Shown: positions 26,343-41,399, counted from the first letter of the stretch. The stretch is 64,000 bases of DNA from Sipunculus nudus (GCA_026874595.1 CM049322.1:4323900-4387899); one strand, 5' to 3'. A program made the numbers and translations. The notes: generated by a model from the letters alone, not told the origin.

Positions 26343-26934
26343 GTCGTGGTATTAAGCATATAAAGTACATATAGACTTTTATACATTATGATTCTACGTC
26401 GTGGTATTAAGCATATGAAGTACACATAGTCTTTTATACATTATGATTCTACGTCGTGGTATTAAGCATATAAAGTACACATAGTCTTTTAGACATTATG
26501 ATTCTACGTCGTGGTATTAAGCATATAAAGTACAAATAGTCTTTTATACATTATGATTCTACGTCGTGGTATTAAGCATATAAGGTACACATAGTCTTTT
26601 ATACATTATGATTCTACGTCGTGGTATTAAGCATATAAAGTACACATAGACTTTTATACGTTAGGATTCTACGTCGTGGTATTAAGCATATAAAGTACAC
26701 ATTGTCTTTTATACATTATGATTCTACGCATATAAAGTACAAATGGTCTTTTATACATTATGATTCTACGTCGTGGTATTAAGCATATAAAGTACACATA
26801 GTCTTTTATACATTATGATTCTACGTCGTGGTATTAAGCATATAAAGTACACATAGTCTTTTATACATTTTGATTCTACGTCGTGGTATTAAGCATATAA
26901 AGTACACATAGTCTTTTATATATTATGATTCCAC

Positions 26935-26988
26935 GTCGTGGTATTAAGATATAAAGTACACATAGACTTTTATACGTTAGGATTCTAC
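26935..26988 (+). repeat. Hybrid monomer marking a 712-bp deletion
   Basis: The left part has the 54-bp-class signature (aagatataaag) and the right part the gacttttatacgttagg signature; elsewhere these are on separate units. In complete B blocks the two units are 13 monomers apart. Here the flanking 42-bp units (26728 and 27044) are 316 bp apart instead of 1,028, a loss of 712 bp = 3 x 54 + 10 x 55. Register is kept, as expected for an unequal exchange between the two parent units. Confidence 0.9.
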
Positions 26989-29240
26989 GTCGTGGTATTA
27001 AGCATATAAAGTACACATTGTCTTTTATACATTATGATTCTACGCATATAAAGTACAAATAGTCTTTTATACATTATGATTCTACGTCGTGGTATTAAGC
27101 ATATAAAGTACACATAGTCTTTTATACATTATGATTCTACGTCGTGGTATTAAGCATATAAAGTACACATAGTCTTTTATACATTTTGATTCTACGTCGT
27201 GGTATTAAGCATATAAAGTACACATAGTCTTTTATATATTATGATTCCACGTCGTGGTATTAAGATATAAAGTACACATAGACTTTCATACATTATGATT
27301 CTACGTCGTGGTATTAAGCATATAAAGTACACATAGTCTTTTATACATTATGATTCTACGTCATGGTATCAAGCATATAAAGTACATATAGACTTTTATA
27401 CATTATGATTCTACGTCGTGGTATTAAGCATATAAAGTACACATAGTTTTTTATACATTATGATTCTACGTCGTGGTATTAAGCATATAAAGTACACATA
27501 GTCTTTTATACATTTTGATTCCACGTCGTGGTATTAAGCATATAAAGTACACATAGTCTTTTATATATTATGATTCCGCGTCGTGGTATTAAGATATAAA
27601 GTACACATAGACTTTCATACATTATGATTCTACGTCGTGGTATTAAGCATATAAAGTACACATAGTCTTTTATACATTTTGATTCTACGTCGTGGTATTA
27701 AGCATATAAAGTACACATAGTCTTTTATATATTATGATTCCACGTCATGGTATTAATCATATAAAGTACACATAGACTTTCATACATTATGATTCTACGT
27801 CGTGGTATTAAGCATATAAAGTACACATAGTCTTTTATACATTATGATTCTACGTCGTGGTATTAAGCATATAAAGTACACATAGTCTTTTATATATTAT
27901 GATTCCACGTCGTGGTATTAAGATATAAAGTACACATAGTCTTTTATACATTATGATTCTACGTCGTGGTATTAAGCATATAAAGTACACATAGACTTTT
28001 ATACGTTAGGTTTCTTCGTCGTGGTATTAAGCATATAAAGTACTCATTGTCTTTTATACATTATGATTCTACGCATATAAAGTACAAATAGTCTTTTATA
28101 CATTATGATTCTACGTCGTGGTATTAAGCATATAAAGTACACATAGTCTTTTATACATTATGATTCTACGTCGTGGTATTAAGCATATAAGTACACATAG
28201 TCTTTTATACATTTTGATTCTACGTCGTGGTATTAAGCATATAAAGTACACATAGTTTTTTTATACATTATGATTCCACGTCGTGGTATTAAGATATAAA
28301 GTACACATAGACTTTCATACATTATGATTCTACGTCGTGGTATTAGGCATATAAAGTACACATAGACTTTTATACGTTAGGATTCTACGTCGTGGTATTA
28401 AGCATATAAAGTACACATTGTCTTTTATACATTATGATTCTACGCATATAAAGTACAAATAGTCTTTTATACATTATGATTCTACGTCGTGGTATTAAGC
28501 ATATAAAGTACACATAGTCTTTTATACATTATGATTCTACGTCGTGGTATTAAGCATATAAAGTACACATAGTCTTTTATACATTTTGATTCTACGTCGT
28601 GGTATTAAGCATATAAAGTACACATAGTCTTTTATATATTATGATTCCACGTCGTGGTATTAAGATATAAAGTACACATAGACTTTCATACATTATGATT
28701 CTACGTCGTGGTATTAAGCATATAAAGTACACATAGTCTTTTATACATTATGATTCTACGTCATGGTATCAAGCATATAAAGTACATATAGACTTTTATA
28801 CATTATGATTCTACGTCGTGGTATTAAGCATATAAAGTACACATAGTTTTTTATACATTATGATTCTACGTCGTGGTATTAAGCATATAAAGTACACATA
28901 GTCTTTTATACATTTTGATTCCACGTCGTGGTATTAAGCATATAAAGTACACATAGTCTTTTATATATTATGATTCCGCGTCGTGGTATTAAGATATAAA
29001 GTACACATAGACTTTCATACATTATGATTCTACGTCGTGGTATTAAGCATATAAAGTACACATAGTCTTTTATACATTTTGATTCTACGTCGTGGTATTA
29101 AGCATATAAAGTACACATAGTCTTTTATATATTATGATTCCACGTCGTGGTATTAAGATATAAAGTACACATAGACTTTCATACATTATGATTCTACGTC
29201 GTGGTATTAAGCATATAAAGTACACATAGTCTTTTATACA
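26989..29240 (+). repeat. 1,400-bp tandem duplication
   Basis: 42-bp units at 27044 and 28444 and a rare gattccgcg change at about 27576 and 28976 all repeat at exactly 1,400 bp. The copies separate near 27740/29140, where the first has gtcatggtattaatcatat and the second a 54-bp aagatat unit, and they stop matching near 29245. An additional 42-bp unit at 28073 and a 54-bp unit with catataagtac near 28190 lie in the first copy. Confidence 0.85.
28334..28388 (+). repeat. Hybrid ttaggc/gttagg monomer
   Basis: This unit combines ttaggc at the left, typical of C clusters, with gacttttatacgttagg at the right, typical of the B-block end. It leads through one acattgtc unit to the 42-bp unit at 28444, only 371 bp after the one at 28073. 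It lies at the edge of the 1,400-bp duplication and is a candidate exchange point. A simple a13g mutation of an ordinary gttagg unit would look the same, so this case is weaker than 26935 or 38472. Confidence 0.65.
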
Positions 29241-30520
29241 TTATGATTCTACGTCATGGTATTAAGCATATAAAGTACATATAGACTTTATATACATTAT
29301 GATTCTACGTCGTGGTATTAAGCATATAAAGTACACATAGTCTTTTATACATTATGATTCTACGTCGTGGTATTAGGCATATAAAGTACACATAGTCTTT
29401 TATACATTATGATTCTACGTCGTGGTATTAAGCATATAAAGTACAAATAGTCTTTTATACATTATGATTCTACGTCGTGGTATTAAGCATATAAAGTACA
29501 AATAGTCTTTTATACATTATGATTCAACGTCGTGGTATTAGGCATATAAAGTACACATAGTCTTTTATACATTATGATTCTACGTCGTGGTATTAGGCAT
29601 ATAAAGTACACATAGTCTTTTATACATTATGATTCCACGTCGTGGTATTAAGCATATAAAGTACACATAGTCTTTTATACATTATGATTCCACGTCGTGG
29701 TATTAGGCATATAAAGTACACATAGTCTTTTATACATTATGATTCTACTTCGTGGTATTAGGCATATAAAGTACACATAGTCTTTTATACATTATGATTC
29801 TACGTCGTGGTATTAGGCATATAAAGTACACATAGTCTTTTATACATTATGATTCCACGTCGTGGTATTAAGCATATAAAGTACACATAGTTTTTTATAC
29901 ATTATGATTCTACGTCGTGGTATTAGGCATATAAAGTACACATAGTCTTTTATACATTATGATTCTACGTCGTGGTATTAGGCATATAAAGTACACATAG
30001 TTTTTTTATACATTATGATTCTACGTCATGGTATAAAGCATATAAAGTACACATAGTCTTTTATACATTATGATTCTACGTCGTGGTATTAGGCATATAA
30101 AGTACACATAGTTTTTTTATACATTATGATTCTAGGTCATGGTATTAAGCATATAAAGTACACATAGTCTTTTATACATTATGATTCTACGTCGTGGTAT
30201 TAGGCATATAAAGTACACATAGTTTTTTATACATTATGATTCTACATCGTGGTATTAGGCATATAAAGTACACATAGTCTTTTATATATTTTGATTCTAC
30301 GTCGTGGTATTAGGCATATAAAGTACACATAGTCTTTTATACATTATGATTCTACGTCGTGGTATTAAGCATATAAAGTACACATAGTCTTTTATACATT
30401 ATGATTCTACGTCGTGGTATTAAGCATATAAAGTACACATAGTCTTTTATACCTTATGATTCTACGTCGTGGAATTAATCATATAAAGTACACATAGTTT
30501 TTTTATACATTATGATTCTA

Positions 30521-33289
30521 CGTCGTGGTATTAAGCATATAAAGTACACATAGTCTTTTATACATTATGATTCTACGTCGTGGTATTAAGCATATAAAGT
30601 ACACATAGTCTTTTATACATTATGATTCTACGTCGTGGTATTAAGCATATAAAGTACACATAGTCTTTTATACATTATGATTCTACGTCGTGGTATTAAG
30701 CATATAAAGTACACATAGTCTTTTATATATTATGATTCTACGTCGTGGTATTAAGCATATAAAGTACATATAGACTTTTATACATTATGATTCTACGTCG
30801 TGGTATTAAGCATATGAAGTACACATAGTCTTTTATACATTATGATTCTACGTCGTGGTATTACGCATATAAAGTACACATAGTCTTTTATACATTATGA
30901 TTCTACGGCGTTGTATTAAGCATATAAAGTACACATAGTCTTTTATACATTATGATTCTACGTCGCGGTATTAAGCATATAAAGTACACATAGTCTTTTA
31001 TATATTATGATTCTACGTCGTGGTATTAAGCATGTAAAGTACACATAGTCTTTTATACATTATGATTCTACCTCGCGGTATTAAGCATATAAAGTACACA
31101 TAGTCTTTTATATATTATGATTCTACGTCGTTGTATTAAGCATATAAAGTACACATAGTCTTTTATACATTATGATTCTACGTCGTGGTATTAAGCATAT
31201 AAAGTAAATATAGTCTTTTATACATTATGATTCTACGTCGTGGTATTAAGCATATAAAGTACACATAGTCTTTTATACATTATGATTCCACGTCGTGGTA
31301 TTAAGCATATAAAGTACACATAGTTTTTTATACATTATGATTCTACGTCGTGGTATTAGGCATATCAAGTACACATAGTCTTTTATACATTATGATTCTA
31401 CGTCGTGGTATTAGGCATATAAAGTACACATAGTTTTTTTATACATTATGATTCTACGTCATGGTATTAAGCATATAAAGTACACATAGTCTTTTATACA
31501 TTATGATTCTACGTCGTGGTATTAGGCATATAAAGTACACATAGTTTTTTTATACATTATGATTCTACGTCATGGTATTAAGCATATAAAGTACACATAG
31601 TCTTTTATACATTTTGATTCTACGTCGTGGTATTAGGCATATAAAGTACACATAGTTTTTTATACATTATGATTCTACGTCGTGGTATTAGGCATATAAA
31701 GTACACATAGTCTTTTATACATTTTGATTCTACGTCGTGGTATTAGGCATATAAAGTACACATAGTCTTTTATACATTATGATTCTACGTCGTGGTATTA
31801 AGCATATAAAGTACACATAGTCTTTTATACATTATGATTCTACGTCGTGGTATTAAGCATATAAAGTACACATAGTCTTTTATACATTATGATTCTACGT
31901 CGTGGTATTAATCATATAAAGTACACATAGTTTTTTATACATTATGATTCTACGTCGTGGTATTAAGCATATAAAGTACACATAGTCTTTTATACATTAT
32001 GATTCTACGTCGTGGTATTAAGCATATAAAGTACACATAGTCTTTTATACATTATGATTCTACGTCGTGGTATTAAGCATATAAAGTACACATAGTCTTT
32101 TATACATTATGACTCTACGTCGTGGTATTAAGCATATAAAGTACACATAGTCTTTTATATATCATGATTCTACATCGTGGTATTAAGCATATAAAGTACA
32201 TATAGACTTTTATACATTATGATTCTACGTCGTGGTATTAAGCATATAAAGTACAAATAGTCTTTTATACATTATGATTCTACGTCGTGGTATTAAGCAT
32301 ATAAAGTACATATAGACTTTAATACATTATGATTCTACGTCGTGGTATTAAGCATATGAAGTACACATAGTCTTTTATACATTATGATTCTACGTCGCGG
32401 TATTAAGCATATAAAGTACACATAGTCTTTTATATATTATGATTCTACGTCGTGGTATTAAGCATATAAAGTACACATAGTCTTTTATACATTATGATTC
32501 TACCTCGCGGTATTAAGCATATAAAGTACACATAGTCTTTTATATATTATGATTCTACGTCGTTGTATTAAGCATATAAAGTACACATAGTCTTTTATAC
32601 ATTATGATTCTACGTCGTGGTATTAAGCATATAAAGTAAATATAGTCTTTTATACATTATGATTCTACGTCGTGGTATTAAGCATATAAAGTACACATAG
32701 TCTTTTATACATTATGATTCCACGTCGTGGTATTAAGCATATAAAGTACACATAGTTTTTTATACATTATGATTCTACGTCGTGGTATTAGGCATATAAA
32801 GTACACATAGTCTTTTATACATTATGATTCTACGTCGTGGTATTAGGCATATAAAGTACACATAGTTTTTTTATACATTATGATTCTACGTCATGGTATT
32901 AAGCATATAAAGTACACATAGTCTTTTGTACATTATGATTCTACGTCGTGGTATTAGGCATATAAAGTACACATAGTTTTTTTATACATTATGATTCTAC
33001 GTCATGGTATTAAGCATATAAAGTACACATAGTCTTTTATACATTTTGATTCTACGTCGTGGTATTCGGCATATAAAGTACACATAGTTTTTTATACATT
33101 ATGATTCTACGTCGTGGTATTAGGCATATAAAGTACACATAGTCTTTTATACATTTTGATTCTACGTCGTGGTATTAGGCATATAAAGTACACATAGTCT
33201 TTTATACATTATGATTCTACGTCGTGGTATTAAGCATATAAAGTACACATAGTCTTTTATACATTATGATTCTACGTCGTGGTATTAAG
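30521..33289 (+). repeat. A-like and short C segments without 42-bp units
   Basis: Two A-like series (about 30687-31330 and 32333-32760: tatatta, gaag, ctcgcgg, gtcgttg, aaatatag) are each followed by a C cluster. No 42-bp unit was found between 28444 and 36302, the longest gap in the left domain. The g23t opener is also absent; ordinary units occupy its expected place. These are degenerate or deleted versions of the A-C succession. Confidence 0.72.
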
Positions 33290-35089
33290 CATATAAAGTA
33301 CATATAGACTTTTATACATTATGATTCTACGTCGTGGTATTAAGCATATAAAGTACACATAGTCTTTTATACATTATGATTCTACGTCGTGGTATTAAGC
33401 ATATAAAGTACACATAGTCTTTTATACATTTTGATTCCACGTCGTGGTATTAAGCATATAAAGTACACATAGTCTTTTATATATTATGATTCCACGTCGT
33501 GGTATTAAGATATAAAGTACACATAGACTTTCATACATTATGATTCTACGTCGTGGTATTAAGCATATAAAGTACACATAGTCTTTTATACATTTTGATT
33601 CTACGTCGTGGTATTAAGCATATAAAGTACACATAGTCTTTTATATATTATGATTCCACGTCGTGGTATTAAGATATAAAGTACACATAGACTTTCATAC
33701 ATTATGATTCTACGTCGTGGTATTAAGCATATAAAGTACACATAGTCTTTTATACATTATGATTCTACGTCGTGGTATTAAGCATATAAAGTACACATAG
33801 TCTTTTATATATTATGATTCCACGTCGTGGTATTAAGATATAAAGTACACATAGTCTTTTATACATTATGATTCTACGTCGTGGTATTAAGCATATAAAG
33901 TACACATAGACTTTTATACGTTAGGATTCTACGTCGTGGTATTAAGCATATAAAGTACACATTGTCTTTTATACATTATGATTCTACGTCATGGTATTAA
34001 GCATATAAAGTACATATAGACTTTTATACATTATGATTCTACGTCGTGGTATTAAGCATATAAAGTACACATAGTCTTTTATACATTATGATTCTACGTC
34101 GTGGTATTAAGCATATAAAGTACATATAGACTTTTATACATTATGATTCTACGTCGTGGTATTAAGCATATAAAGTACACATAGTCTTTTATACATTATG
34201 ATTCTACGTCGTGGTATTAGGCATATAAAGTACACATAGTCTTTTATACATTATGATTCTACGTCGTGGTATTAGGCATATAAAGTACACATAGTCTTTT
34301 ATACATTATGATTCTACGTCGTGGTATTAGGCATATAAAGTACACATAGTCTTTTATACATTATGATTCCACGTCGTGGTATTAAGCATATAAAGTACAC
34401 ATAGTCTTTTATACATTATGATTCCACGTCGTGGTATTAGGCATATAAAGTACACATAGTCTTTTATACATTATGATTCTACGTCGTGGTATTAGGCATA
34501 TAAAGTACACATAGTCTTTTATACATTATGATTCTACGTCGTGGTATTAGGCATATAAAGTACACATAGTCTTTTATACATTATGATTCCACGTCGTGGT
34601 ATTAAGCATATAAAGTACACATAGTTTTTTATACATTATGATTCTACGTCGTGGTATTAGGCATATAAAGTACACATAGTCTTTTATACATTATGATTCT
34701 ACGTCGTGGTATTAGGCATATAAAGTACACATAGTTTTTTTATACATTATGATTCTACGTCATGGTATAAAGCATATAAAGTACACATAGTCTTTTATAC
34801 ATTATGATTCTACGTCGTGGTATTAGGCATATAAAGTACACATAGTTTTTTTATACATTATGATTCTACGTCATGGTATTAAGCATATAAAGTACACATA
34901 GTCTTTTATACATTTTGATTCTACGTCGTGGTATTAGGCATATAAAGTACACATAGTCTTTTATACATTATGATTCTACGTCGTGGTATTAAGCATATAA
35001 AGTACACATAGTCTTTTATACATTATGATTCTACGTCGTGGTATTAAGCATATAAAGTACACATAGTCTTTTATACATTATGATTCTAC
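33290..35089 (+). repeat. B-like tail joined to a C cluster, 42-bp unit missing
   Basis: 33400-33950 follows B order, with three aagatat units, gacttttatacgttagg and acattgtc. The acattgtc unit is then followed by gtcatggtatt at 33985, not by the 42-bp monomer that normally comes next. Several acatatagac and ttaggc units lead to the ggaattaatc monomer at 35090. The missing 42-bp unit marks another junction. Confidence 0.75.
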
Positions 35090-36191
35090 GTCGTGGAATT
35101 AATCATATAAAGTACACATAGTTTTTTTATACATTATGATTCTACGTCGTGGTATTAAGCATATAAAGTACACATAGTCTTTTATACATTATGATTCTAC
35201 GTCGTGGTATTAAGCATATAAATTACACATAGTCTTTTATACATTATGATTCTACGTCGTGGTATTAAGCATATAAAGTACACATAGTCTTTTATATATT
35301 ATGATTCTACGTCGTGGTATTAAGCATATAAAGTACATATAGACTTTTATACATTATGATTCTACGTCGTGGTATTAAGCATATGAAGTACACATAGTCT
35401 TTTATACATTATGATTCTACGTCGTGGTATTACGCATATAAAGTACACATAGTCTTTTATACATTATGATTCTACGCCGTTGTATTAAGCATATAAAGTA
35501 CACATAGTCTTTTATACATTATGATTCTACGTCGCGGTATTAAGCATATAAAGTACACATAGTCTTTTATATATTATGATTCTACGTCGTGGTATTAAGC
35601 ATATAAAGTACACATAGTCTTTTATACATTATGATTCTACCTCGCGGTATTAAGCATATAAAGTACACATAGTCTTTTATATATTATGATTCTACGTCGT
35701 TGTATTAAGCATATAAAGTACACATAGTCTTTTATACATTATAGTTCTACGTCGTGGTATTAAGCATATAAAGTAAATATAGTCTTTTATACATTATGAT
35801 TCTACGTCGTGGTATTAAGCATATAAAGTACACATAGTCTTTTATACATTATGATTCCACGTCGTGGTATTAAGCATATAAAGTACACATAGTTTTTTAT
35901 ACATTATGATTCTACGTCGTGGTATTAGGCATATAAAGTACACATAGTCTTTTATACATTATGATTCTACGTCGTGGTATTAGGCATATAAAGTACACAT
36001 AGTTTTTTTATACATTATGATTCTACGTCGTGGTATTAAGCATATAAAGTACACATAGTCTTTTATACATTATTATTCTACGTCGTGGTATTAAGCATAT
36101 AAAGTACAAATAGTCTTTTATACATTATGATTCTACGTCGTGGTATTAAGCATATAAGGTACACATAGTCTTTTATACATTATGATTCTAC

Positions 36192-39100
36192 GTCGTGGTA
36201 TTAAGCATATAAAGTACACATAGACTTTTATACGTTAGGATTCTACGTCGTGGTATTAAGCATATAAAGTACACATTGTCTTTTATACATTATGATTCTA
36301 CGCATATAAAGTACAAATAGTCTTTTATACATTATGATTCTACGTCGTGGTATTAAGCATATAAAGTACACATAGTCTTTTATACATTATGATTCTACGT
36401 CGTGGTATTAAGCATATAAAGTACACATAGTCTTTTATACATTTTGATTCTACGTCGTGGTATTAAGCATATAAAGTAAACATAGTCTTTTATATATTAT
36501 GATTCCACGTCGTGGTATTAAGATATAAAGTACACATAGACTTTCATACATTATGATTCTACGTCGTGGTATTAAGCATATAAAGTACACATAGTCTTTT
36601 ATACATTATGATTCTACGTCATGGTATCAAGCATATAAAGTACATATAGACTTTTATACATTATGATTCTACGTCGTGGTATTAAGCATATAAAGTACAC
36701 ATAGTTTTTTATACATTATGATTCTACGTCGTGGTATTAAGCATATAAAGTACACATAGTCTTTTATACATTTTGATTCCACGTCGTGGTATTAAGCATA
36801 TAAAGTACACATAGTCTTTTATATATTATGATTCCACGTCGTGGTATTAAGATATAAAGTACACATAGACTTTCAAACATTATGATTCTACGTCGTGGTA
36901 TTAAGCATATAAAGTACACATAGTCTTTTATACATTTTGATTCTACGTCGTGGTATTAAGCATATAAAGTACACATAGTCTTTTATATATTATGATTCCA
37001 CGTCGTGGTATTAAGATATAAAGTACACATAGACTTTCATACATTATGATTCTACGTCGTGGTATTAAGCATATAAAGTACACATAGTCTTTTATACATT
37101 ATGATTCTACGTCGTGGTATTAAGCATATAAAGTACACATAGTCTTTTATATATTATGATTCCACGTCGTGGTATTAAGATATAAAGTACACATAGTCTT
37201 TTATACATTATGATTCTACGTCGTGGTATTAAGCATATAAAGTACACATAGACTTTTATACGTAAGGATTCTACGTCGTGGTATTAAGCATATAAAGTAC
37301 TCATTGTCTTTTATACATTATGATTCTACGCATATAAAGTACAAATAGTCTTTTATACATTATGATTCTACGTCGTGGTATTAAGCATATAAAGTACACA
37401 TAGTCTTTTATACATTATGATTCTACGTCGTGGTATTAAGCATATAAAGTACACATAGTCTTTTATACATTTTGATTCTACGTCGTGGTATTAAGCATAT
37501 AAAGTACACATAGTCTTTTATATATTATGATTCCACGTCGTGGTATTAAGATATAAAGTACACATAGACTTTCATACATTATGATTCCACGTCGTGGTAT
37601 TAAGCATATAAAGTACACATAGTCTTTTATACATTATGATTCTACGTCATGGTATTAAGCATATAAAGTACATATAAACTTTTATACATTATGATTCTAC
37701 ATCGTGGTATTAAGCATATAAAGTACACATAGTCTTTTATACATTATGATTCTACGTCGTGGTATTAGGCATATAAAGTACACATAGTCTTTTATACATT
37801 ATGATTCTACGTCGTGGTATTAAGCATATAAAGTACAAATAGTCTTTTATACATTATGATTCTACGTCGTGGTATTAAGCATATAAAGTACAAATAGTCT
37901 TTTATACATTATGATTCTACGTCGTGGTATTAGGCATATAAAGTACACATAGTCTTTTATACATTATGATTCTACGTCGTGGTATTAGGCATATAAAGTA
38001 CACATAGTCTTTTATACATTATGATTCCACGTCGTGGTATTAGGCATATAAAGTACACATAGTCTTTTATACATTATGATTCCACGTCGTGGTATTAGGC
38101 ATATAAAGTACACATAGTCTTTTATACATTATGATTCTACGTCGTGGTATTAGGCATATAAAGTACACATAGTCTTTTATACATTATGATTCTACGTCGT
38201 GGTATTAGGCATATAAAGTACACATAGTCTTTTATACATTATGATTCGACGTCGTGGTATTAAGCATATAAAGTACACATAGTTTTTTATACATTATGAT
38301 TCTACGTCGTGGTATTAGGCATATAAAGTACACATAGTCTTTTATACATTATGATTCTACGTCGTGGTATTAGGCATATAAAGTACACATAGTTTTTTTA
38401 TACATTATGATTCTACGTCATGGTATAAAGCATATAAAGTACACATAGTCTTTTATACATTATGATTCTACGTCGCGGTATTAAGCATATAAAGTACACA
38501 TAGACTTTTATACGTTAGGATTCTACGTCGTGGTATTAAGCATATAAAGTACACATTGTCTTTTATACATTATGATTCTACGCATATAAAGTACAAATAG
38601 TCTTTTATACATTATGATTCTACGTCGTGGTATTAAGCATATAAAGTACACATAGTCTTTTATACATTATGATTCTACGTCGTGGTATTAAGCATATAAA
38701 GTACACATAGTCTTTTATACATTTTGATTCTACGTCGTGGTATTAAGCATATAAAGTAAACATAGTCTTTTATATATTATGATTCCACGTCGTGGTATTA
38801 AGATATAAAGTACACATAGACTTTCATACATTATGATTCTACGTCGTGGTATTAAGCATATAAAGTACACATAGTCTTTTATACATTATGATTCTACGTC
38901 ATGGTATCAAGCATATAAAGTACATATAGACTTTTATGCATTATGATTCTACGTCGTGGTATTAAGCATATAAAGTACACATAGTTTTTTATACATTATG
39001 ATTCTACGTCGTGGTATTAAGCATATAAAGTACACATAGTCTTTTATACATTTTGATTCCACGTCGTGGTATTAAGCATATAAAGTACACATAGTCTTTT

Positions 39101-40641
39101 ATATATTATGATTCCACGTCGTGGTATTAAGATATAAAGTACACATAGACTTTCAAACATTATGATTCTACGTCGTGGTATTAAGCATATAAAGTACACA
39201 TAGTCTTTTATACATTTTGATTCTACGTCGTGGTATTAAGCATATAAAGTACACATAGTCTTTTATATATTATGATTCCACGTCGTGGTATTAAGATATA
39301 AAGTACACATAGACTTTCATACATTATGATTCTACGTCGTGGTATTAAGCATATAAAGTACACATAGTCTTTTATACATTATGATTCTACGTCGTGGTAT
39401 TAAGCATATAAAGTACACATAGTCTTTTATATATTATGATTCCACGTCGTGGTATTAAGATATAAAGTACACATAGTCTTTTATACATTATGATTCTACG
39501 TCGTGGTATTAAGCATATAAAGTACACATAGACTTTTATACGTTAGGATTCTACGTCGTGGTATTAAGCATATAAAGTACTCATTGTCTTTTATACATTA
39601 TGATTCTACGCATATAAAGTACAAATAGTCTTTTATACATTATGATTCTACGTCGTGGTATTAAGCATATAAAGTACACATAGTCTTTTATACATTATGA
39701 TTCTACGTCGTGGTATTAAGCATATAAAGTACACATAGTCTTTTATACATTTTGATTCTACGTCGTGGTATTAAGCATATAAAGTACACATAGTCTTTTA
39801 TATATTATGATTCCACGTCGTGGTATTAAGATATAAAGTACACATAGACTTTCATACATTATGATTCCACGTCGTGGTATTAAGCATATAAAGTACACAT
39901 AGTCTTTTATACATTATGATTCTACGTCATGGTATTAAGCATATAAAGTACATATAAACTTTTATACATTATGATTCTACATCGTGGTATTAAGCATATA
40001 AAGTACACATAGTCTTTTATACATTATGATTCTACGTCGTGGTATTAAGCATATAAAGTACAAATAGTCTTTTATACATTATGATTCTACGTCGTGGTAT
40101 TAGGCATATAAAGTACACATAGTCTTTTATACATTATGATTCTACGTCGTGGTATTAGGCATATAAAGTACACATAGTCTTTTATACATTATGATTCCAC
40201 GTCGTGGTATTAGGCATATAAAGTACACATAGTCTTTTATACATTATGATTCCACGTCGTGGTATTAGGCATATAAAGTACACATAGTCTTTTATACATT
40301 ATGATTCTACGTCGTGGTATTAGGCATATAAAGTACACATAGTCTTTTATACATTATGATTCTACGTCGTGGTATTAGGCATATAAAGTACACATAGTCT
40401 TTTATACATTATGATTCCACGTCGTGGTATTAAGCATATAAAGTACACATAGTTTTTTATACATTATGATTCTACGTCGTGGTATTAGGCATATAAAGTA
40501 CACATAGTCTTTTATACATTATGATTCTACGTCGTGGTATTAGGCATATAAAGTACACATAGTTTTTTTATACATTATGATTCTACGTCATGGTATAAAG
40601 CATATAAAGTACACATAGTCTTTTATACATTATGATTCTAC
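36192..40641 (+). repeat. 2,280-bp tandem duplication (second copy 2,170 bp)
   Basis: 36192-38471 and 38472-40641 align at a 2,280-bp shift. I see three substitutions: cttttataca/cttttatgca, cgtaagg/cgttagg near 37261, and attcgac/attccac near 38247. One 110-bp (two-monomer) deletion in the second copy near 40035 reduces the shift to 2,170 bp. Both copies share private variants seen nowhere else together: aaacatag, ctttcaaacatt and tactcattg. Each contains one complete B block and one C cluster. Confidence 0.92.
38472..38526 (+). repeat. Hybrid monomer at the junction of the 2.28-kb copies
   Basis: The unit starts gtcgcggtatt, like the unit just after the second copy (40642-40696), and ends gacttttatacgttagg, like the first unit of the first copy (36192-36246). 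Neither parent combines the two. The exchange therefore occurred between consensus positions 6 and 33 with no gain or loss of bases. This is the expected product of one unequal crossover that created the tandem duplication. Confidence 0.92.
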
Positions 40642-41399
40642 GTCGCGGTATTAAGCATATAAAGTACACATAGTCTTTTATATATTATGATTCTACGGCG
40701 TGGTATTAAGCATATAAAGTACACATAGTCTTTTATACATTATGATTCCACGTCGTGGTATTAAGCATATAAAGTACACATAGTTTTTTATACATTATGA
40801 TTCTACGTCGTGGTATTAGGCATATAAAGTACACATAGTCTTTTATACATTATGATTCTACGTCGTGGTATTAGGCATATAAAGTACACATAGTTTTTTT
40901 ATACATTATGATTCTACGTCATGGTATTAAGCATATAAAGTACACATAGTCTTTTATACATTATGATTCTACGTCGTGGTATTAGGCATATAAAGTACAC
41001 ATAGTTTTTTTTATACATTATGATTCTACGTCATGGTATTAAGCATATAAAGTACACATAGTCTTTTATACATTTTGATTCTACGTCGTGGTATTAGGCA
41101 TATAAAGTACACATAGTTTTTTATACATTATGATTCTACGTCGTGGTATTAGGCATATAAAGTACACATAGTCTTTTATACATTTTGATTCTACGTCGTG
41201 GTATTAGGCATATAAAGTACACATAGTCTTTTATACATTATGATTCTACGTCGTGGTATTAAGCATATAAAGTACACATAGTCTTTTATACATTATGATT
41301 CTACGTCGTGGTATTAAGCATATAAAGTACACATAGTCTTTTATACATAATGATTCTACGTCGTGGTATTAAGCATATAAAGTACACATAGTCTTTTAT

